Shown here piece after piece: positions 47,901-60,500 of a stretch of 64,000 nt of DNA. Positions within the stretch are counted from its first letter, which is position 1. Every line of letters starts with the position of its first letter. Location: the NCBI GenBank assembly GCA_963576735.1, contig OY755178.1, forward strand, positions 16,616,001 to 16,680,000, read 5' to 3'. The position numbers and the translations under genes are program-made. The notes below the pieces were generated by a model, which had not been told where the DNA came from, searched no databases, and was given only the letters and a program-made list of their open reading frames with translations. This stretch comes from Bedellia somnulentella. Taxonomy: Eukaryota > Arthropoda > Insecta > Lepidoptera > Bedelliidae.

Positions 47901-50900
47901 ATGGAGGTTGGTTTTGTTTTTACTTTGTAGTTAATCAATAGAGACTTGCTTTATGCCAAACTGAAATATATTTATAGATTTAAATGGATTGAACCAAAGA
48001 CCCGTTTTTGTCAAATATTTATCAAGTTTCAAGCTTTCACGTCGTATATCTCCGAAGGGGTTTATAGAGGTACTAATACTTCTAAACGTTTGGTACGCAT
48101 ACACTGTCACATGACTAAGTACAACGTAGCGTGTGGGTTTTCTCACAATGTTTTCCCTCACCGTTAACAAATATGATAAATTTACTACATATATGACCTG
48201 GAAGCTGCCGCACAAGATCGAGAAAAATGGAGATCTCTTCTTAGGGCCCTATGTCCCTGATGAGGGATAACAGGACTACATGATGATGATGATATATGAC
48301 TTTAGAAAGACAAATTTGTATAGGCCCTACCCGGGATTTGAACTCACGCCTGTCAGTTTTGACTGGCGGTCGTTCTATTTATGTATTAATTTTATTTATT
48401 TAATAGGTACACAAGCAGCGTTATAACGATTTCCCTTTTGAAAAAAAATTGATTCGGCTCTGTTAAAATGCCAAAAATAGTGCATACAACATTATTGGTT
48501 GTTATCGCTAATCATTTACTTTCTTATTAAATATTATTAATATCAAAACTACTTGTTGGGTCTACCCATTGCACCATCACGGCAATCAAAGCTAACCTAA
48601 CTACTACTAAAAATCGATTTTAGTATTATTTTACAGCATATATGCCTATTAATTTCATTCAGACTGTGCAATCAACTGTGCACATTGTAATTGACCAAAA
48701 AATCAATCTTTTTCCAGCTCTAGCGTTTTCCAGCCGCCTGCCATGCATCTACAGTTCAGTGGCGAGTCCGCTCGGAGTAGTACAGCATCTGTGTCGGCAG
48801 CTCGGCTTGCCGCTAGCGTCTGTGCGTCCCGTGCCCGTGCACCCCGCGGGTGAGTACCCGCTACATACTACTGCTATAGTTAGAGTGACAGAGACGGAAT
48901 GAACGCGTTCAATGAGAGTGATAGAGAAGTATACAGCTCGGCTTGCCGCTAACGTCAGTGCGCCCTGTGCCCGTGCACCCCGCGGGTGAGTAGCTGTCTT
49001 ACTCACACCTACCACTGCTATAGTTAGAGCGACAGAGACAGAATGAATGCGTTCAATGAGAGTGATAGAGAAGTATATAGCTCGGCTTGGCGCTAGCGTC
49101 TGTGCGCCCAGTAATCGTGCACCACGCCGGTGAGCAGCTGTCTGACTCACACCTACCAGTGCTATAGTTAGAGCGACAGAGACGGAATGAAAGCGTTCAA
49201 TGAGAGTGGTAGACATGTCGAGGCCATATCGTAAATTTGAACACATCATGAAATGATCGATCATTTCATGAAATGGTCGTATTTCATGAAATGGTCGTAT
49301 TTCATGAAATGGTCGTATTTCATGAAATGTTCAACTGTTTATTGGCCACATCGTGATGTGGTTTGGGCAGATCAATGATAAGAAATCGTTTCTCGATATG
49401 GCTAACTAAACGCGCGGCCTCTTCATGAAATGGTTAAGATTATTTGGTCATATCGTAAAGTAGTTACATTAATTACCGGTAGAGGCGCTGAAAACGCTTT
49501 GTTTATGTGTGAAGATGACGGTCGCTGTCAAAAGTGTTATTTCTCGCAGTAAAAAAGTTAATAATTCGCTATTAACCGAGGAAGAAAGTGATAACAAAAG
49601 AGTTTTCGACGAAAAGGTTCTCGAATACTTTGCAAATTACGAAAAAACTGAGCAATCTATACTTATAATAAATCTGTAGAGAGGTCAATTCTGTACATGA
49701 AATATATTTTCAAAATAACTATCAGGTGGTGATTAGGGATCGATACTGATGCCAAAAATGCAATCAGTAAAATTTTTGTCTGTCTGTCTGTCTGTCGGTT
49801 TGTATGTTCCTTATGGAAACAAAAACTACTCGACGGATTTTAACGAAACTTGGTACAATTATTCTCCATACTCCTGGGCAGGTTTTTGTATACTTTTCAG
49901 CACAGTAGTAAAGGGGAATTTTGGGAAATTTTGGGAAAGCGGGAGAAGTTACTTCATTTTTTAAGCTTCTGTCGCGTGTGCAGCCTTAATGGTTAAACTT
50001 ACATAGAAATCATGTATCACGGAAATATTCTTCATAAAATTATCTAAAAAAAAGTCCCTAACAGTTTATGTCTACCTTTTACGGTTGACTCACAATAACA
50101 CGTGTAATTCCTGATAGCTTAGCAGTTCGGAACATTCTGATTGTATTTGTTTACTCTTACGTTTGTAAACCTCTCACTCATCCCTAATTTAAAAAAGGTA
50201 ACATTATTACCTATTCAATAAAAAAAGAATCATATAAATCGGTAGAGAAAGACCGAAATTATACATAAAATAAGCAATCGCGCCCGTGACCAAAACCGAA
50301 TCGTTACTAATTTACTTATAAAATACTAGATGGCGCCAGTAGTTGCATCCTACATCACGTAATGATTAATTTTTTAGATTGTTATAAATACTTCATAGTG
50401 TTTTATTCCAAAATTTGCTATTAAACGGAAAAACTGAACCGTTCATTAAAGCGCATTCAAAATCACCAAACTACACTGTTTAGGGAGTGCTATAAATTTT
50501 ATAAATTAAAAACATTGCGCTGAATTTCACAATGCTTGAGCAGTGACTGAAGAAAGAAACCTCAGATATTTAAAAAAACAACGCTACCCGTGCGAAGCTG
50601 GGACGTTCCACTAGTATGTTAATAAACCGTAGAGTTTGGATCGCATTTCACAGGTTACTCTATTTCTACGATCTGGCCAAGCGTTGATGACAAAATCGTG
50701 AAACGTTGACGATTTTATGATCTGGGCAAATGAAGTTGGCCACATCATGAAATGTGACCATTTCATGAAATTATCGATCATTTCACGATGTGTTCAAATC
50801 TACGATATGGCCACGACAGACACATAGTACAGTACTCCGCCGGTGAGTAGCTGTCTCACCCACACCTACCACTGCTACGGTGAGAGCGACAGAGAGAGAA

Positions 50901-53865
50901 TGAACGTGCTCATTGATAGAGACCGTAGTACACTGTGGAACTCACACTTCCGACTGCTACGGTGAGAGCGACAGAGACGGAACGAACGCGTGCAGTAACA
51001 AAATAATTTGTGAATTTTTCATCAGTTTTAATAGGGCTAATTAGTAATGCACTACACTAATGCCACGCACACCGCTATAATTTTTTTTTGGTCTCGCCCT
51101 TATCTTTGTATTGCCAATCCATTCAGTGTCCCCTGACAATGCCACATGGAGAGAAATTATCTTTAAAAATGTGGATTGAAATTTCGATCGGTATGAAAAA
51201 ACTACAGGGTAACTTTTCCCGTATAGTTGGTTTGACTCATAAAAAAAAGACTTTATTAAAATAAGTGATTTCAGCTACATACACGCTTTTACTAGTTCGC
51301 AGCACTAGGCAATGCCTGTATCGCAGCGAACATTTAATATTTACAGTAATGTTTCATTTTTACTAAAATATCATAGTACACATGTTTACTTAAAAATTTT
51401 TTTACATTATGTGAATTCAGATTAAATCGCTTTTTAAATGAAAATAATGTCTTTCCACTAAAATCTTCCATGCACAATATGCAATATTATATCTAAAATA
51501 TATACCAACAGGCCGAGGCATGGACATCGAAGCCCTAGACCGTCTCTGCGAGGAAGACATTTCTGCCGGTCGTTCCCCCCTTCTAGTACTGGGAGAGGCG
51601 GGCGCCCCCCCTTTAGGATGTGGAAGTGGTTTGAGAGAACTACACGCGGTGTGTTATAGGAGACATGTGCATTTACATCTGCGGGGACACGCACTGGCTT
51701 TGCCGCCCGCTTTGGGACGGAATCAGGTAAATATTTTCTATTCCAAATTAAAAAAGAAAATGTTCAAGTAAGTTAAAACGAGAAATTGTAGTTTTGTGTC
51801 AGCTTTGCGTAGCTATCAGAAGGACTAGAAAGAAAATGTTGGGATAGCACAAAAAAAATACTTTGGCATAACATAAATAACTGTTTTGCTAAAAAACGTT
51901 ACGGAGGCATCAGGTAAAGTAAATTATAATTGCATCATAAAGAAGAAAAACCAGGGCCCTGTTCAATAAAACTGACAATCCGACATATATTATATGTCAT
52001 AAACTGATAAATTTGTCGGATTGTCAGCTAAAGCTTGTTAAATAAAGATGACAAATATGTCTGACATTGACAGGTAAAAACGTGACAAATTGTCACTACA
52101 CTAAACGCGTTCAATAAAACTTTGGAATTGTCGAAAAGCATTGTCGAGTTCCATGATAATGGTCCTTGACAAATTTGTCGCATTGTCACGACATATATGT
52201 CAATTCCTGACATATTTGTTTATTTTATGAAGTAGAATAGGAAAATGTGGAAGGTAAAGAACAAATATATTTAATATCGGAATGTTTCTTTGCTATCGGT
52301 TTATTTCCTTTGTCGCAAAATAGAAATGAACAACAAACTGACCACTTTGGGCCAAATATATGAAAATTGCAATATTCATACAAAGTTTTCATTATCTCTA
52401 CTTTCCCTGCTCGACATAAGCACCATCTCTTTGAACAAACGTTTTAAATTCCTCCAAATAAGTGTGTAACACTTCACCTGTCAGGATTTTCCGACAATTT
52501 TACAAATTTATTATTAACTAGCTTTTTGCCCGCGACTACGTCCGCGTGGACTACATTTTTTGCATCCAGTTTACATCCAAAATACCAAAACACTATCTAA
52601 CTACACTAACTTTTGTTTTTTTTTTATTTATATTCCCGTGGGCGTTGTAATAGATATAAAGAACATTGAGACTTTTTAAGTGATTATTGGGCGATGCAGT
52701 TGGACGGTTGGACGGACCCCATTCAACTTCCAAAAGTGGATAAAGAATTACTATCTCTGGAGCTGTGGCTACCCTTTTTTGGTATTTATAGCCGTTAGTA
52801 TATTCTCATGATTGATTGATGGATCATTTCATACATTCCTTTTTGTAGTTGTTATATCAGTCAATCGCATCAAGATTCAAATTTCTAGACACATTTATTA
52901 TTTATAGATCAAAAATCTGTATAATATATTTCAATCTCTTAGGGGATGAGTTCCAAAAAACCTCTTTAATTGTTCATAAGAAACATGAAACAAACCATTT
53001 TGTAACCAAGTTTCTATGTTCAAAAATGAAAATATATTGAGTAAGTGTGGATAGCAGTTTGGTGACCCGGTGCTGCCCCCTACACTGACTGTTGGTGATG
53101 TGTGAGAAATTGCAAATATAAACTGTAATCGGTCAACAGATGACGTTACTGAATTAACATGTAGATATTTACTATTATTTAGAAACTATGCATTCTGAGG
53201 ATAAGAGACAGAATATTAATTTATGCGCAAGTAAAACATAATATATCTATGAGAATATTAGTTCAAAATAGTTATAAAAACAAAAGCTATAAACATATTC
53301 TTAAACCTACCAGATGAATACGCAAAATTCATAAAATATACTTTCAATTATCTTTATTCATACATATTCGCATAGTCGAATGTGAAAAAGAAGGATTAGT
53401 GCATCGTATTATTCTAACCTAACACAAAAGCAAAAAAAAAACGCAAAAAGACTTTGACCACCTGGGATTCGAACCTGGGTCTTTCGTACTCAGTATTCAC
53501 CAAACGGTATACCGCTACGCCACGCAGACATTATGTGTAAGTCTCAAATTTGTGATATCCTATATATCTAGTAGTAGTATACTATTGACAAACAATTAAA
53601 TGGACAATTATTTTGATGAAAATGGATGAAACCCTTATTTTTTCCAAAAAGACTATTAATGAAGAGTCCGATAAAGTTGGTCGATGAAAAAATTAATCGT
53701 GTAAATATAAGGAACCACATAAAAGTTATGTTTTTTATGCTCCTGTGGGAACCCTTGCGAAATCCGGGATAAATTATATCCTATATGTTGGCCAGGTGTA
53801 TAACCTACATTCATGCCAAATTTGATCAAGATCGGTCCGGTAGAATTAACGTGATGAACGGACAT

Positions 53866-53896
<31 letters not shown>

Positions 53897-54513
53897 TTTT
53901 TTTCAAAAATAGCATATTTGGCTTCAGTATCGAAAATAAAACATATTCCACCGGTTTTTATTTTTTTTTCTTCAATGTACAGTTTTGACCTCGTTACAGT
54001 CTTATTATAGTATAGATATGTCGATATGTCGTGACAATTTACTGTTCAATAAAGCAGAATTGACAAGTTTTTCACGACAAATTGTCACCTATCACCTGTC
54101 GCGCTAAAAGTTTTATTGAACAGAAAAATGTCGAATTGTCGTGACAATCCGACATATTTGTCAATTTTCCACATTGACAAATTTGTCACCTGTAATGTTT
54201 ATTGCACAGAAACTTGTCGAATTGTAGAATTGTCACACTTGACATATATGTCGGATTGTCAGTTTTATTGAACAGGGCCCAGTTTTCTAAATACTAAAGT
54301 TACTAAAAGTAATCTAAAGGAGAGACGTGCATTGATACTCTTGCTTATTTGTTAATCATAAAAAACTATTGTGCTATATTTAAATTTTAATCTATCTATA
54401 CTTATAATAAATCTGTAGAGAGGTCAATTCTGTACATTAAATATATTTTCAAAATAACTATCAGGTGGTGATTAGGGATCGATACTGATGCCAAAAATGC
54501 AATCAGTAAAATT

Positions 54514-54555
<42 letters not shown>

Positions 54556-57500
54556 GGTTTGTATGTTCCTTATGGAAACAAAAACTACTCGACAGATTTT
54601 AACGAAACTTGGTACAATTATTCTTCATACCCCTTTTGTATACTTTCCAGCAGAGAAGTAAAGGGGAATTTTGGGAAATTTGGGGAAAACGGGAGAAGTT
54701 ACTCCATTTTTTAAGCTTCCGTCGCGTGTGCAGCCTTAATGGTTAAACTTACATAGAAATCATGTGTGGCGGAAATATTCTTCATAAAATTATCTAAAAA
54801 AAAATCCTCAACAGTATATGTCTATCTTTTATGGTTGACTCACAATAACACGTGTAATTCCTGATAGCTTAGCAGTTCGGAACATCCTGATTATATTTAT
54901 TTACTCTTACGTTTGTAAACCTCTCACTCATCTCTAATTTGAAAAAGGTAACATTATTACCTATTCAATAAAAAAAGAATCATAGAAATCGGTAGACAAA
55001 TACCAAAATTATACATAATATAAGCCATCGCGCCCGTGATCGAAACCAAATCTTTACTAATTTACATATAACATACTAGATGGCGCCAGTAGTTGCATCC
55101 TTCGTAACGTATTGACTATTTTTAACACGCTTTTATTAGGTCGACCTGTATGTATGTAACTATGTAATCAAATCTAAGAAAACTAATTTAACCATCTTCT
55201 AAAGGTCATAGCGTTATGAAAATTGGCAGTTGTATGTGATTTCGATGACAATACAATAATATGGTACTGTCGAGCTGATCTGATGATGGAGCCGGAAGAT
55301 ATGAACTGGAACCTCATGATGGATGATCGTATCATAGCCGTGTTTGGACTTGTTAAAAAGGTCTTGTAATGAACGTTGACCATGATTAGGTTTCAAGGTC
55401 TGATGATGAAGCCGGAAGATAGGCACTAGCATTCCATGATGAAATATCGTATCATAGCCGTGTTTGGACTTGTTAGAAAGGGTTGTACTGAACCTTGACC
55501 ACGATTAGGTTTTAAGGTCTGAATACAATAATATGATACTGTCGAGCTCATCTGATGATGGAGCCGGAAGATATTAACTGGAACTTAATGATAGATGATC
55601 GTATTATAGCCGTATTTGGACTTGTTAGAAAGGTCTTGTAATGAACTTTGACCACGAAACGAACTTTGACCACGATTAGGTTTCAAGGTCTGAATACAAT
55701 AATATGGATGTTTAAAATATGCCATTAGCAAAGACTAAAAAGCATAAAATAAATTAATAGTTTAAAAAACACTAAAAAACACGCTTTTATAAGTGCACTT
55801 AAAAGTCAAAAATAAATTACGGGTCGTTCAAGTTGTCTCTATTTCTGGGCTGAAGTGTAAACTATGTGCTTTTAATTATAATATTTGACTGTAAAAGCGT
55901 GGGGTGCTGGAGCAGGAAAAACTTTCTTGTAAACAAATACACGAACAAAAACTCTACATTTTGCTACTGTTGACTAGTACTTTGAACAGACTGTTTAATA
56001 TAGAGCCTCCAACTAGTGGTGCTGCAACTCTAGTTAGAGTGCCGATCTCTGTAACCTGCTTCCCGAAACATCGCAACTTGATTTCTTAGCAAGGTTAACA
56101 AGAAATCTTTCCTTTTCCAGCGCCCCACGCTTTTACTATCAAATATTATAATTAAAAGCACATAGTTTACACTTCAGCCCAGAAATAGAGACAACTTGAA
56201 CGACCCGTAATTTATTTTTGACTTTTAAGTGCACTTATAAAAGCGTGTTTTTTAGTGTTTTTTAAACTATTAATTTTTTAGATTGTTATAAATACTTCAT
56301 GGCTTTTTATTCCAAAATTTGCTATTAAACGGAAATACTGAACCGTTCATTAAAGCCCATTCAAAATCACCAAACTACACTGTTAACAACGGGAGTGCTA
56401 TGAATTTAATAAATTGAAAACATTACGCTGAATTTCCCAATGCTTGAGCAGTGACTGAAGAAAGAAACCTCAGATATTTAAAAAAAACAACGCTACCCGT
56501 GCGAAGCTGGGACGATCCACTAGTAATAAATATAAAATAATTGACCATATATCGTGAGTATATGTACACTCCCGTCATTAGCTCCCATTGGGTTTGACAG
56601 ATACTATCGATCACCACTTCTTACGATCTCGCTCTCTCTAGGTTCGTTAACATCTGTCGAATCTTTTCAAACATGCTCTTTTATTATTCATACTTTGGAC
56701 GCCTGCCGTTTAGAACACACTATCAATTTGGTCCAAGTGCGTCGGGCTTAAAAGTAAAGCGTAAAATAATTCATGTTTTTTGTTACAACAAACAAAGGAA
56801 ATTAAGAGGGTAAGAGATCCTAATTCACTACTAGTAGACTAATTTAAATTTCACATTAGGTTATATGTTATGTTTATTGTCACTTAAAATTGCGACTAGT
56901 AGATATTGTTGGCCGTGTAGTGCCGGCTTGGCCTTGTAGTGCCGGCTTAGAATAGCACTACCTCATTTCTTCCGGTGGGGGAGCGTAAGAGGCGACTAAC
57001 GATATTGGGGCTTTTAAGGGATTTTTGGACGATGCGGTTGGAGACCCATCACCAACAACCTTTATTTTTACCATCTTTTCCCCACTTTCACTTTCCAAAA
57101 GTGGCTGACGAATTTCTAATTCCTAAGCTCTGGCTACCCCTTCTAGGGATTTACAGCCGTGAGTATATGTATGTATGTATATAGATATTGTTGATCTGAA
57201 TATAGTACTACCCAATTTTAAGAACCTGCCCCCGTAGCTTGAAGCCTGTGAGTGTGAGAGCGAGTATGTCGTGAGAAGTGAGATACTGACAGATTTTGTA
57301 TGAGCAACCTGTCACTTTCTCACTTTTCTTGTGACATACGTGCTCGTAACTAATGCTGGGTACCTTATTAACGAGAGTGCCGCCTAAGATGGTATGAGGG
57401 CTCATGCCCACAAGAAAGTTTGAATACTTGCCGGCGATCACTGTTTGCGAGCAAGCCGACTGTAGCGCCGGCGTCGTGTGGTTAGTTTAATACGCCCGAT

Positions 57501-60500
57501 TTCTGAATTGAGTATTCAAGCTGAGAACGACTTAAGTATCGCTTTGTCTCATTCAGTTGTTAAGATTTTAATGCGACAGAACGATGCTGATAGTTGTTCT
57601 CAGCTGGAATACTCAATTCAGAAATCGGTCGATAGAGTTTCATACACGACTGACGACCGCCCGCAGACCCGGTTTGCAAACCGTGCTTAGCCCCGGCGCA
57701 AAACCGTCTCGTGTGCGCTTAGGAATGGTTTTGAGCCACATCAGTCTCCATCTCTGTGTATTTTCTGGTGTCAAAGCCGGGTTATTTTTCAATGCTCTAC
57801 AAAAACATCGTAAAATTAACATGGTTGAGTTAAGCTCAGTCGTGTGAATGTATATCCGTAGAAAGTGACGAAAGGCATGGCCCCCTATCGTGGAAGTAAA
57901 CTGTCAGGGCAAACATGGGGAAAAAATCTTGTGGCGATCAAAATTATTTGTACTTATATTAGCCCTATGGGAAAATATTTCCAAAATGATGTGTCAAATT
58001 TTAACGTCCAGTGACTGTAGACTTACGGTTCAAGATACAGTGAAAAGTATGTTTTAATAATTGCGTGTATTTCTTCCAGTGCTTCGATATAGCTGACTCG
58101 CTAACGCTGACACCGGGACCTTGGTTTGGGATTCCGGGACTACCGACTGTTGTATCCTTTTGAACCTATTTTAACCTTTAATATTAATGAATTAAATATA
58201 ATGGTACTCCTACACTATTCCGTTAAAAAAATAAGCAAGTTTTTTTTATTATTCGTATTTTTTTAGATTTTTAACATTATTATTAATAGTAAGACATGAG
58301 AATATATTTTTGTGTCAATTAAAATTTATTGGTTCTAGGACCAAAATCCATAGATTTGTGCCCTAACTTCTAGTCAATGTTACTCGATCTCTGATAGTAC
58401 ATTTCATTAGTATGTACACACGCGCATAAGTATACAGGGTATAACAAAATGGGGTAACAAGCCAAAAATAATATTATTTATTTTTCCAATCTCGGTATTT
58501 ATTTTAAAGATATCTCAGATAATTTATATGGAGAAGAAAGAAATAAACCTTAATATGATATCAACTGACCATAAACATAAAAAAAAGATTTAAAAGTTAC
58601 CAGCTGAAATCCTTGACTATCACGCCAGACATTTTATAGGATACCTGAGACAGTGGCAGTTAACGATCACTGCAAAGCTGTTAATACTGTAAGTATAATA
58701 TTTATTTCTCATATAACATTGCGTTATTTTACATACATTAATCACAGCTTTCAATTGCAAAAAGGGGTAGCCAGAGCTTTGGAATAAGAAGTTCCTCAGC
58801 TACTTTTGAAAGTTAAGTTGAAATATTGTAAAATAAGGGATGGTTGGTGATATGTCTCCAGTCACATCGCTCAACAATCACTTAAAAGACTCAATACCTT
58901 TAGTCGCCTCTTAATTTCATGGGAAGAAATGGCTTAGTTTTATTTTAAGCCGAAGCATTCCTCACACCCCATATATGTCCGAACCAAGGGGCTCGAGCCT
59001 ACCCTATATAGGGTGATTTGGCCTCAGTCTACCATGCTGGCCAATTTTGGGTTGGCAGACTAACGACTTAACTACCGTAATAGTAGCCGGGACCGACGGC
59101 TTATCGTGCCTTTCGAAGCACGAAAGCATACAACAATCTATTCAGTTAAAAATTTATGAGTCAGTCTTTAGTTTGTATATCTCGTAGTGTTGTGTGTCTC
59201 TAATTACCTTACTGCTTCAGAAAGATATAATTTCAATGGAAAAACATATTTTCGAGCAATCGTTTACATAAACTCAAATCTACAACACCGAGCACCACAG
59301 ATTTTTCCTCATATACACTCTATATTAATAACTATCATTTTCACATTAACCCGCGGTTATTCCAGGCAGGCAGTAGAGAAGGTGCCCTAGCGGCATTATC
59401 AGGTCTTAATACGGGCCAAGCGAGGTTGCCCGCCTTGCCGTTGTGGACGGCTATCCGGACGGCAGGCGCTTTGAGACTTACCAAACGGCTTTGTGCTGCT
59501 TTTAAGTGAGGATTTTATAGTATTTGAATAGTAATAAATATAGAGAAGGTAATATTTTTTAACATATTATATACGTAATGATAAATATATGTGGACTAAT
59601 CCGGTCTCAGTACGGGCCAAGTGAGGTTGCCAGCCTTGCCGTTGTGGACGGCTATCCGGACGGTAGGCGCTTTGAGACTTACCAAACGGCTTTTTGCTGC
59701 TTTTAAGTGAGGATTTTTAGTAATTGAATAGTAATACGACGTGATAGGCCTATACCAATTTGTCTTTTCTATATACATATGTGTGGTTAATTTATTATGG
59801 TTGTTCACGGTGAGGGAAAACATTGTGAGGAAACCCACATGGCTGAGTTGTACTTAGTCATGTTACAGTGAATTCGTACAAAAACGGCGATAGGCCTGCC
59901 CCCTATCACGTGAGTACACTGTCCATGCAAAACGTGGGTACTCTAAACACCGGGTAACAAAGTCACGTGATGTTCAGAAGTATTAGTACCTCTGCCAACC
60001 CCTTCGGGGATATTCGGTGTGAGCGTTTATGTTTATGAATACTAATAAATATAGAAAAGGTAGTCATTTTTAACATATTATGTACATAATGATAAGTATA
60101 TGCGGGTATATTACACAGATCAAATGAGCTCCAACGACGACTTATGTAGAATTTCGTAATGACTTATGGCAATGATATATTTAATTCTATATAATACACA
60201 TATTAACACAGACAGAATCATTCATTGATTGTATAAATATCACCGTCAGCGGGGTATAAACCGGCGATCTCCAGACCCAGAAGCTAGTCACTAGGCCAAG
60301 GATGTCTTCAAATACTTTTTTTCATAGAGCCTTAATACTAAAAGATATGCCATCTCACAGTAGACTAAAATTTATCATATTTACCCTCACAATAATGATT
60401 AATTCCAGAGAGGCAAGTCTATGGTACCATTACAGTACATACATACATACATACATATACTCACGGCTGTAAATCCCTAGAAGGGGTAGCTAGAAAATAC

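Larger units (their letters stand above)
52518..54016 (-). mobile_element. Helitron-like element (1.5 kb), non-autonomous
   Basis: Minus strand: begins TCTATACTATAATAAGACTG and ends CGCGGGCAAAAAGCTAG before T. Contains a (GACA)n run (+ strand 53865-53895), a family A fragment and a tRNA-like head. No helicase ORF. Confidence 0.82.
51954..54280. mobile_element. Transposon with 37-bp perfect inverted ends
   Basis: GGGCCCTGTTCAATAAAACT (GACAATCCGACATATAT) at the left and its exact complement ending 54280. Subterminal zones are packed with variants of TTGTCGTGACAA and GACAAATTTGTC. Interrupted by a Helitron-like element (52518-54016). A minus-strand ORF end, EVLHTYLEEFKTFVQRDGAY (stop 52398), may be a remnant of its coding part. 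In intron 5 of the PDXDC1-like gene. Superfamily not assigned. Confidence 0.85.

Noticed and set aside
48749..49264. 171-codon minus-strand ORF with repeated TLIERVHSVSV blocks
   Set aside because: It is the antisense reading of the exon 4 minisatellite, whose repetition keeps it open.
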